Position numbers and translations under genes: made by a program. From Enterovibrio sp045679545 (GTDB lineage Bacteria; Pseudomonadota; Gammaproteobacteria; Enterobacterales; Vibrionaceae): 64,000 nucleotides of DNA. The notes under the pieces were generated by a model. The model did no database searches. It saw only the letters and a program-made list of their open reading frames with translations, and was not told where the DNA came from. This document shows positions 36,673-44,091 of the stretch, piece by piece (position 1 is the first letter of the stretch; the number at the start of each line of letters is the position of its first letter). The stretch is taken from positions 1,550,001 through 1,614,000 of the forward strand of contig NZ_CP166194.1 of NCBI RefSeq assembly GCF_045679545.1. The letters are read 5' to 3'.

Positions 36673-37587
36673 TTACCATTCGCGGAAAAATTGCGCATTT
36701 TCAGCACTCATTAACTTTGTCGGTATTAACACTTCCGTGTGACTTATTTGATTGTTGTTTAACCATTCTTCTGCGGTTTTTACGGCTTCATGGCTCATAA
36801 CATCTGGAAACTGAGTGGCTGTTCCCAGCCATCCTTTTCGTTGTTGAAGCAATGCTTGTCGAGCGGCAGGGCTACCATCTACCGACATGATCAAAGCGTT
36901 AGAATTGGCCTGCGCGATAGCCTGCTCCGCACCAAGTGCGGTGGGATCGTTAATTGCAAACACGCCATCAATAGTTGAAAAGGCTTGTAGTGCATATGCC
37001 ATATTCTCCAGTCCACCTTCAATGCTTGCGGTTCCGTTTAGTGTGTCACTGATAACAAGGATCTTTGGGAAACTTTCCAACGCTTGCTTGCAACCGTTTA
37101 CGCGTTCAATGACGGACGAAACTTGCGGCCCATTAATGATAAGTACATGCCCTTTCCCGTGCAGTGATTCTGCCAGATGGTTGCATGCAACATAGCCAGC
37201 TTGCACGTTGTCCGTCGTAATGGTGGCGGTCGCTCCTTTAGCACGTACGTCAATAGCAAAAATGGGCGTTCCTTGATCGACAATACGTTTTACCGTGGGG
37301 CCAATTTTGTGTTCGTCGGACGCGACGAGAAAAATGAGATTGACGTTTTCAGCGACAAATTCGTCAAGCTGTCTCACTTGACGAGGGTGATCGTAGGCAC
37401 TGGATCGCACAAGCAAGCGAACATCATCGCCAAAGGTTTTTTGAAGTTCATCGCGAAGGCTTCGTACCATGGTGACAAAGTATGGGTTAGTGAGATCAGA
37501 CACGCTGACACCGGCCGTCACCGCTGCCTGAGACCAAGATGGAATCAGATAAGCGAGGCAGAATGTCAGCGCGATCAGTGGCTTCAT
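36673..37587 (-). CDS. Second periplasmic sugar-binding-like protein (possible sensor partner)
   Basis: A 304-residue type I periplasmic binding protein (PBP1/ribose-binding fold) with signal peptide MKPLIALTFCLAYLIPSWSQA. The core reads VTAGVSVSDLTNPYFVTMV, then GHVLIINGP and ALIMSVDGSPAAR, as in sugar receptors. It lies last in the cluster, 8 bases after the ATPase, although the operon already has a dedicated receptor. Because the same cluster encodes a TorS-like kinase, this protein may act like TorT, a binding protein that reports to the kinase, or be a second receptor. That role is inference. Confidence 0.85.
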   Translation of the reverse strand: MKPLIALTFCLAYLIPSWSQAAVTAGVSVSDLTNPYFVTMVRSLRDELQKTFGDDVRLLVRSSAYDHPRQVRQLDEFVAENVNLIFLVASDEHKIGPTVKRIVDQGTPIFAIDVRAKGATATITTDNVQAGYVACNHLAESLHGKGHVLIINGPQVSSVIERVNGCKQALESFPKILVISDTLNGTASIEGGLENMAYALQAFSTIDGVFAINDPTALGAEQAIAQANSNALIMSVDGSPAARQALLQQRKGWLGTATQFPDVMSHEAVKTAEEWLNNNQISHTEVLIPTKLMSAENAQFFREW

Positions 37588-37595
37588 ATTGGTGA

Positions 37596-38384
37596 TTATG
37601 CTGGTTCCGAGCTGCCAGGCTCCATCGCGCCGGTCATGATGGCTACCGCATCTGACATGCTGTGAGTTTTGGGCGAAATAATATCAACCCGTTGACCCAA
37701 TCGGTGAATATGGACACGATCGGCCACTTCAAAAACATGGGGCATGTTGTGGCTGATCAAAACCACAGGCATGCCTCGGTTTCTCACTTCAAGGATCAAA
37801 TCGAGAACTTTTCGAGACTCTTTCACACCAAGTGCTGCTGTGGGTTCATCCATGATGACAACTTTAGAGCCAAACAATGCAGAGCGGGCGACAGCCACCC
37901 CTTGGCGTTGACCACCAGAGAGGGTTTCAACCGCTTGTGTAATATCTTGAATGGTCATCAAGCCCAGCTCGGTGAGCTTCTCTTTTGCTTTTTCTCGCAT
38001 CGCTTTTTTATCCAGCATGCGAAACCATTTCCCGCGCCAATCGCTGTGCCGGATTTCTCTACCCAGAAACATATTGTCCGCAATGTTAAGGGCCGGGGCG
38101 ACAGCCAGGTTTTGATACACAGTTTCAATGCCGGCTTCTCGTGCTTGCATCGGGTTGGTGAAGTTCACGCGTTTCCCATCAAGGGTGATTTCACCTGCAT
38201 CGGGGATCAACGCACCGGAAAGTGCTTTTATTAAGCTCGATTTACCCGCGCCGTTGTCTCCGATAACGGCGAGGATTTCACCCGGCATCAAATCGAAGTC
38301 TGCACCGTTCAGGGCAGTCACGCGTCCATAGCGTTTAACTAAACCTCGGGCTTGTAGAACGGGTATTTGATTCGACTCACTCAT
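37596..38384 (-). CDS. Sugar ABC transporter ATPase, FrcA type
   Basis: A single-domain ATPase of 262 residues from the ribose/fructose uptake class. Walker A is GDNGAGKS (42-49), the signature is LSGGQRQG and Walker B VVIMDEP. Most ribose-type systems have a duplicated ATPase of about 500 residues; a single domain is the FrcA arrangement. I chose the ATG at 38384, which overlaps the permease stop (ATGA) and has GGAGGG upstream; an earlier start at 38405 is less likely. Together with the permease and receptor it imports a sugar, perhaps fructose or a related hexose. Confidence 0.9.
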   Translation of the reverse strand: MSESNQIPVLQARGLVKRYGRVTALNGADFDLMPGEILAVIGDNGAGKSSLIKALSGALIPDAGEITLDGKRVNFTNPMQAREAGIETVYQNLAVAPALNIADNMFLGREIRHSDWRGKWFRMLDKKAMREKAKEKLTELGLMTIQDITQAVETLSGGQRQGVAVARSALFGSKVVIMDEPTAALGVKESRKVLDLILEVRNRGMPVVLISHNMPHVFEVADRVHIHRLGQRVDIISPKTHSMSDAVAIMTGAMEPGSSEPA

Positions 38385-39436
38385 GAAGACACCCTCCGCA
38401 GCCATTGGTCAATACTGACAGCAACAATGATCAATACGCCAACCGTGAATTCTTGCCACAACACGTCTACACCCAAAAGAGCGAGACCGTTTCTAAATAT
38501 CCCGACAATCAAGGCGCCGATAAGCGTGCCGAAAATGGAACCCCGCCCACCGAACAGGCTGGTTCCGCCTATTACTACCGCAGTAATGGAATCCAGATTG
38601 GCGGTATAACCGGCTTGTGGGCTTACCGAACCTATGCGGCCAATCAATACCCACGCTGCTAGCGCACAAACGACACCCGCAGTGATATACACCGACAAGA
38701 GAATCCGCTTAGTTCGAATACCCGCCAGACGCGCAGCGTCAGGATCATCGCCCGTGGCGTAAACATGGCGTCCCCAAGCCGTCCAATTGAGTGCATACCA
38801 AAATACAATGAACAGCAAGAACATAAACAGGGAACTGTAAGCGATACGAGCGCCAAACACCTCGATGGTATTACCAAGCCATTGCAGCAACGGCGCTTGC
38901 TGATCGATGACCTGGGAGCGAATGGTTTGGCTATTGGAATACCACAAATTGAGGGCAAAAAAGATGTTCCAGGTACCCAAGGTCGCAATGAAAGGGGGGA
39001 GTTTGACTTTTGCCACCAACAAGCCGTTTATTAATCCAGCCAGCGCACCCACAAGCAGCCCAGCAAAGAGCGCAACGGGGGCGGGCAGTCCAAAATCGAT
39101 GGCAAATCGCCCCATGACAACAGAAGTCAGCACCATAATAGCGCCGACAGAAAGGTCAATGCCTGCCGTTAAAATAATCAGCGTTTGGGCAATACCAATC
39201 ACGCCAATAATGGTGACTTGCTGAAGCACTAATGACAGGTTAAACGGGTGAAAAAACCTATCGCCCACCAAGGTGGAAAAGAAAGCCACCGCAAGAATGA
39301 GCACCAGACAAGGGACTGCAGTCGGGTGATTGTGAAGATAAAGCTGAATGCGCTGAACGAGACTAAAGGTTTCGTTCGAAAGCTGATCACCCGCGAGTCT
39401 GTTGCCGCTAGGTGAGGAATTTTGTGGTGATGACAT
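38381..39436 (-). CDS. Sugar ABC transporter permease, FrcC/RbsC type
   Basis: A 351-residue inner-membrane permease with about ten segments. The family motifs are IGVIGIAQTLIILTAGIDLSVGA, GLINGLLVAKVKLPPFIATLGT and SITAVVIGGTSLFGGRGS. It would form a homodimeric channel with the ATPase. The ATG at 39436 follows CAGGAG. The gap of about 75 bases to the receptor gene contains a strong hairpin, and the 3' end overlaps the ATPase by four bases. Confidence 0.93.
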   Translation of the reverse strand: MSSPQNSSPSGNRLAGDQLSNETFSLVQRIQLYLHNHPTAVPCLVLILAVAFFSTLVGDRFFHPFNLSLVLQQVTIIGVIGIAQTLIILTAGIDLSVGAIMVLTSVVMGRFAIDFGLPAPVALFAGLLVGALAGLINGLLVAKVKLPPFIATLGTWNIFFALNLWYSNSQTIRSQVIDQQAPLLQWLGNTIEVFGARIAYSSLFMFLLFIVFWYALNWTAWGRHVYATGDDPDAARLAGIRTKRILLSVYITAGVVCALAAWVLIGRIGSVSPQAGYTANLDSITAVVIGGTSLFGGRGSIFGTLIGALIVGIFRNGLALLGVDVLWQEFTVGVLIIVAVSIDQWLRRVSS

Positions 39437-39472
39437 TTACGCGCTCCTGAGTGCGTCCGTGCTCGCAAGAAA

Positions 39473-39498
39473 GTCAGAGAGAGCGCACTCTCTCTGAC
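39473..39498 (-). other. Intercistronic hairpin between receptor and permease genes
   Basis: A perfect 11-bp stem (GTCAGAGAGAG with CTCTCTCTGAC) and 4-base loop, 12 bases after the receptor stop. On the minus strand a TTTCTT tract follows. Such hairpins commonly stabilise receptor mRNA or partly terminate, giving more receptor than permease. Confidence 0.85.
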
Positions 39499-39510
39499 AT
39501 TTTTATGGGG

Positions 39511-40548
39511 TTAGCCCCAGCACTTAGTTTTGCCTTGTTTCGAGGTGGATGAAGCTACGCCAATAGCGGGCTCGTCTGTGATCAATTCAACGCCAGTATC
39601 GAAGAAAGCTTTACCCGGCGTTGCGCCTGGTTTGACGCCAGATTTCGCGTACTCAACCACGGCTTCAACGCCCAGCGCGGCCATCTGCAAAGGGAACTGC
39701 ATGGAGGTTGCGCCGATCACGCCTGCTTCCACATTTTCGACACCGGGGCAGCCGCCATCAACCGATACAATCATCACGTCATCTTGTCGGCCTAGTGCTT
39801 TTAACGCTTCATATGCGCCCGCCGCGGCCGGTTCGTTGATGGTATAAACAAGGTTGATGCTTGGATCTTTTTGCAGCAAGTTTTCCATGGCGCGACGGCC
39901 ACCTTCTTCGGAGCCTTGTGTTACGTCGTTACCCACGATGCGAGGGTCATCTTCATCGCGATTGATATTTGGGTTTTTCGTGTCGATGCCGAAACCCGTC
40001 AGGAAGCCTTGATTACGAGCGACATCGACAGAGATATTGGCGGTGCTCAAATCAAGCAGTGCAATCTTGGCATTTTTGGCGTCATCACCCATTTGCGCTC
40101 TTGCCCATTCACCAATCAATTCACCGGCTTTGAAATTGTCCGTGGCAAAGGTCGCATCAGCCACATTAGGTGGAGTGAAAGGCGTATCTAATGCAATGAC
40201 CAATACGCCAGCATCTCTCGCGCGTTGAACGGAAGGCGCGAGCGCTTGCGGGTCACTCGGCGTGATTAATATGCCTTTTGCGCCCGCCGCAACAAGGTTT
40301 TCAATGGCCTGAACTTGCGAATCCGTATCGCCATCAAATCGGCCGGCAAATGAGCTTACTTTTGCCCCGAGTTCTGTGGCTTTTTCTTGTGCGCCTTCCT
40401 TCATTTTCACGAAGAATGGGTTGGTGTTAGTTTTCGTTATCAAACCAATTAGCACTTCTTCTGCGGTTGCTTGAGCCATAGGGAGTGAAGCGATCATGGC
40501 GGCCAACAGTGATTTCTTTAAAAGCGATTTCCGTAAAAGCGAATTCAT
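39511..40548 (-). CDS. Sugar ABC transporter periplasmic receptor, FrcB type
   Basis: A 345-residue periplasmic binding protein. A basic N-terminus (MNSLLRKSLLKKSLLAAMIASLPMAQATA) gives a signal peptide, and the core begins VLIGLITKTNTNPFFVKM, followed by ITPSDPQALAPSVQRARDAG, ALLDLSTANISVDVARNQGFL and YTINEPAAAGAYEAL. These match the FrcB fructose-binding branch. The ATG at 40548 follows AAGGAG; a longer frame to 40632 is not needed. Two Cys near the end (GGCPG and KTKCWG) could form a disulfide. It is the first transport gene after the sensor kinase, with a 100-base gap that may hold an extra promoter. Confidence 0.9.
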   Translation of the reverse strand: MNSLLRKSLLKKSLLAAMIASLPMAQATAEEVLIGLITKTNTNPFFVKMKEGAQEKATELGAKVSSFAGRFDGDTDSQVQAIENLVAAGAKGILITPSDPQALAPSVQRARDAGVLVIALDTPFTPPNVADATFATDNFKAGELIGEWARAQMGDDAKNAKIALLDLSTANISVDVARNQGFLTGFGIDTKNPNINRDEDDPRIVGNDVTQGSEEGGRRAMENLLQKDPSINLVYTINEPAAAGAYEALKALGRQDDVMIVSVDGGCPGVENVEAGVIGATSMQFPLQMAALGVEAVVEYAKSGVKPGATPGKAFFDTGVELITDEPAIGVASSTSKQGKTKCWG

Positions 40549-40648
40549 AGCGAATCTCCTTGTGAATTGTCTTCTACAGGCTGACAAACTAAAACGAATG
40601 GTTGGTTTCAAATACAGAGTTATTTCATTCACAATTGAAACAATCGCG

Positions 40649-43183
40649 CTAACGGATTGATATTACGCGAAGTAGCGCCGTTGACAGGGTGCTGCGAGTG
40701 ACGGGTTTTGTGATCAAATCCCATTCTGAGTCATACTCAAACTGCTGGCTAAGCTGTTCTTTGGGCAAGCCAGACATCAAGATCACCGGAATGTTGGGTT
40801 GGATAATTTTTAGCGTGTTTTTGAGCCAGACGCCGGTTTCTTTGTCACCGAGATTGATATCGCTAATGACATAGTCGGGTTTTGTCGCGTCACTGATTTT
40901 GACGGCTTCTTTGGCGGAAGTTGCAAGCGTCACAACGGCACGCTGCGCTTCAAGGATCTGTTTGATCGGTAACGCGACATCGTTGTCGTCATCGACTAAC
41001 AAAATGGAGACACCGTCCAGATTAAGGTCTTGTAATGGGCTGGTGGCGGTTACCGTCGCACTCGTTTGTACTGTAAAAGGGGTTGCATCAGTGGCCGCGG
41101 GTTCTGACGCATAACAGGGAAGGATCATGCTGATAGCGGTACCTTTGCCCAGTGTTGAGTCAATCACAATTTCGCCCTTGGATTGCTCCACAAACCCATA
41201 CACCATGCTCAAACCCAAGCCACTGCCTTTGCCTTTTTCTTTGGTTGAGAAAAAGGGTTCCATGACTTTGTTTATGTTATCAGGGTGAATGCCAACACCT
41301 GTGTCTTCCACTTCAATCAAGATGGCGTCCTTTTTGTCTCGCAACAGGGAGCATTTTCGTGTTGTAACGGTGACATTACCTGCGTGTGTCATAGCCGCAT
41401 TGGCATTTAAAAGTAGGTTCATCAGCGCGTTTTCAAGCCCACTTTTATCCGCGAAGATCAGCACTTCTTGTTGTGATTTGTGCAGGAGTAATCGACTTGA
41501 CCCGTCTAATGAATATTCCATCAAATCGGATAGCTCATCCAAGGTTTGCTCAACGTTCACAAGCTCGGGGTGAAGGGGTTGGGTTCGGCTAAAAGCAAGA
41601 AGACGTTCGATTAACTGGCTACCTTTTTCAGTGACGGAAAGCGCACGTGTTAAATAGGTTCTGCTTGTATCATCGAGTTTGTTGGACATATCGAGCAATT
41701 CAAGATTTCCGCTTAATGCTGAGAGAAGGTTATTGAAATCGTGTGCGATCCCGCCAGTCAATTGCCCCAGTGTGTCCATTTTTTGGGCTTGCTTAAGTGC
41801 GAGATCTGTCTGACGCTTTTCTGTCAGGTCTCGATAAAGGGTGATAAAGCCACCTGAGGGAATGGGTTGGCTGCGATATTCGATAATCCGTCCGTCTTTG
41901 AACTGCCTTTCAAACAGTAATGGATGACGATGTCTCTGTTGGGCGTAGGAATCGTTTTGTTGTGCATGCTCGGAAGAAGTTTGAAGGCGAGGTGACAGCT
42001 TGTGCTGCACATCTTCTATGGTCATACCAAGCGTGAGCTGCGCTTCATCAATCCCGAGCATGGAAGCATATTTTGTGTTCCATGCGAGTAAACGGTTGTC
42101 AGCATCAAATGCACTGAGGCCATCCTGCATTTCATGGAAAATGGTTTCTAACAGCACATTTTGTTGGTAAAGATCCTGTGTCGCACGTTCTTTTTCAATG
42201 GCATTGCGTTGAAACGCTGAGAATGCGGTCGCCAGTTTTCCAATCTCATCTTGTCGTTTGAGTTTGATCGGCGATTGCTTGGTGTTGCCTTGAGCGAGAT
42301 TGATCATCTCATCAGTCACGCTCAGCAGATCTTTGGCCATCTTGTCGTTGAACCGGTAGAGATAGAACACGCCCGCGACCAAAGAAAGCAGGATGAGGGC
42401 CATCAGCACCATGACCTTGTTGATGGCTGATTTAGCAAGGCGTTGCTGTTCTGTAACTTCTTGTTGGTGCATGGCCACGATTTCGCGCACATAGTCGGTC
42501 ATGCGATCGGATTGCGCGCGGATGGATGCAAGCAAGAAGGCATTTTCAGCCCTCAAAACCTTTATCTGCGTGCTACTTCGGGTTAACGAAGCCAGAACGG
42601 GCATGACTTCTTGGGCTATGCGCGCATTCGAGCGTGTGTCGTCACTGAGTAATACCGTGATTTGATCTATCCAGCCTTGAGATATGTGGGTGGGATCTTG
42701 GGAAAACGCTTGGATAAAAGGCACGCCAAATACGTAGTTATCGAGCGCGTCCAGGGCAAATTGTTGCGCCATGAGATCCTCACGAATAAACAATTCTCGC
42801 TCAACATTCGACATCAGTTTTTGTAGCGTGGTTTCGACTTCACTAACACGCAGACTTAACTCTTCAGCGTAAGCTGGGCTTGTGAGCTTGTGTGCATCTT
42901 CGCTTAACGCAGTTGCTCTCGCTTGAAGTTGCTTCTTTTCGTTTTGAATTTGATGCGGCCTTGCGGATGCTGCGGTATAAGGCGCTAAAGCTGCAATCTG
43001 GGCGACGCCTTGGGAAAGGTTCAATGCGGTCTGGGTGTCAGAGAGAGTAGTTTGTGTGATTTTGTCGAGCAGGTACTGGTTTTGCCAAAGCGTAAACAGC
43101 GAAAATCCCGCCATTAGCGTAGTCAGCGCGAGCAGCACAGAAAGTGTTAGCATCAAATGGGGGCGTATACTGTTCCTGCGCAC
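40649..43183 (-). CDS. TorS-like hybrid sensor histidine kinase
   Basis: An 844-residue membrane kinase. Membrane segment 1 is at about 12-33 and segment 2 at about 256-276, bracketing a largely helical periplasmic sensor of about 220 residues like that of TorS. A HAMP region (about 275-330), a PAS domain (about 345-450; FHEMQDGLSAFDADN), HisKA with H481 (GGIAHDFNN), HATPase and a receiver (ILLVDDDND, VISDINLGD) follow. It has no HPt domain, so the response regulator may be phosphorylated directly. The start is a GTG at 43183, only 8 bases after the regulator stop, with a poor ribosome site. Its input is probably a sugar-loaded binding protein from the same cluster (inference). Confidence 0.88.
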   Translation of the reverse strand: MRRNSIRPHLMLTLSVLLALTTLMAGFSLFTLWQNQYLLDKITQTTLSDTQTALNLSQGVAQIAALAPYTAASARPHQIQNEKKQLQARATALSEDAHKLTSPAYAEELSLRVSEVETTLQKLMSNVERELFIREDLMAQQFALDALDNYVFGVPFIQAFSQDPTHISQGWIDQITVLLSDDTRSNARIAQEVMPVLASLTRSSTQIKVLRAENAFLLASIRAQSDRMTDYVREIVAMHQQEVTEQQRLAKSAINKVMVLMALILLSLVAGVFYLYRFNDKMAKDLLSVTDEMINLAQGNTKQSPIKLKRQDEIGKLATAFSAFQRNAIEKERATQDLYQQNVLLETIFHEMQDGLSAFDADNRLLAWNTKYASMLGIDEAQLTLGMTIEDVQHKLSPRLQTSSEHAQQNDSYAQQRHRHPLLFERQFKDGRIIEYRSQPIPSGGFITLYRDLTEKRQTDLALKQAQKMDTLGQLTGGIAHDFNNLLSALSGNLELLDMSNKLDDTSRTYLTRALSVTEKGSQLIERLLAFSRTQPLHPELVNVEQTLDELSDLMEYSLDGSSRLLLHKSQQEVLIFADKSGLENALMNLLLNANAAMTHAGNVTVTTRKCSLLRDKKDAILIEVEDTGVGIHPDNINKVMEPFFSTKEKGKGSGLGLSMVYGFVEQSKGEIVIDSTLGKGTAISMILPCYASEPAATDATPFTVQTSATVTATSPLQDLNLDGVSILLVDDDNDVALPIKQILEAQRAVVTLATSAKEAVKISDATKPDYVISDINLGDKETGVWLKNTLKIIQPNIPVILMSGLPKEQLSQQFEYDSEWDLITKPVTRSTLSTALLRVISIR

Positions 43184-43191
43184 GAGCGTAC

Positions 43192-43926
43192 TCAGTGCGC
43201 TTGTTGAACGAGTTTGCTGACGGTCGCATCAAAGCAATACCCCAGCCCTCGCGCAGTTTTGATCAGTGTTGGAATGCGCGGATTCGATTCAATTTTTCGA
43301 CGAAGCCTCACCACTAGCACGTCGATGGTGCGGTCGAGCGAATCAGAGTCATAACCATGTGTTCGTTCCATCAAATGCTCCCGTGTAAGGACGCGCTGAG
43401 GCGAAGAGATAAAGGCTTCTAGCAACGAAAATTCGCCATAAGTCAGTTCAGGGGTGTGTCCGTTGGCGTGTTGGAGCAAACGTCGAGACAAATACAAGGT
43501 CCAGTCGCCAAATTGGTATACCGTTTCGTTCGTTTCAACGGGCAATCGTGTTGCGCTGCCGCTTTGGCTTCGCCTTAAAAGTGCGTTGATACGTGCCGTG
43601 AATTCGCGAAGGTTAAACGGTTTCATCATATAGTCATCAGCAGCCACTTCGAGACCGATAATTCGATCTGTTTCGTCGCCTTTGCCTGTCAGCATCATGA
43701 TCGGCACGTCGCTGCTTGCTCTTAGCTGGCGCGCCAACTGGAGACCGTCTTCGTTGTTCAAGCGTAGGTCAATGACCGCAAGGTCGACATCGCCTGCCTC
43801 GTACATTTCTTTTCCTGTTGACGCCGGAGTGACGGTGTAACCTATTTGGCGAAGTGCGTCGGTAAGCACTGCCCTAACGTCATGTTCATCATCAACGACC
43901 ACGATGTGAGAGACGCGACTATTCAT
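43192..43926 (-). CDS. OmpR-family response regulator
   Basis: A 244-residue regulator with a receiver domain (D12-D13 acid pair, phospho-Asp D53 in AVIDLRL, K103 in MMKPFN) and a C-terminal winged helix (about 140-235; ELTYGEFSLLEAF, TREHLMERTHGYDSDSLDRTIDVLVVRLRRKIE). It should bind DNA as a dimer, most likely the promoter region of this sugar cluster. The ATG at 43926 has AAGGAGG immediately upstream. It is the first gene of the minus-strand cluster and is divergent from polB. No recognition sequence could be picked out in the 165-base gap. Confidence 0.92.
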   Translation of the reverse strand: MNSRVSHIVVVDDEHDVRAVLTDALRQIGYTVTPASTGKEMYEAGDVDLAVIDLRLNNEDGLQLARQLRASSDVPIMMLTGKGDETDRIIGLEVAADDYMMKPFNLREFTARINALLRRSQSGSATRLPVETNETVYQFGDWTLYLSRRLLQHANGHTPELTYGEFSLLEAFISSPQRVLTREHLMERTHGYDSDSLDRTIDVLVVRLRRKIESNPRIPTLIKTARGLGYCFDATVSKLVQQAH

Positions 43927-44091
43927 AAATCCTCCTTGATTGTGTTAATCAGTCTAGCAATTGAGGGCTGAAAGGAAGGGTGAGCGGCTAAGAATGTGGC
44001 CTCGGCAACGCTTTGTCTGCGAAAGCAGGCCTAACGACCTATGCCCGAGTTTGGGTATACTGCCAGTGTTAACTTAACCTCTGAGGCCGCC

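Noticed and set aside
37662..38234. Open frame of 190 codons on the plus strand
   Set aside because: It lies opposite the FrcA-type ATPase, whose motifs are unmistakable; its translation has no domain features.
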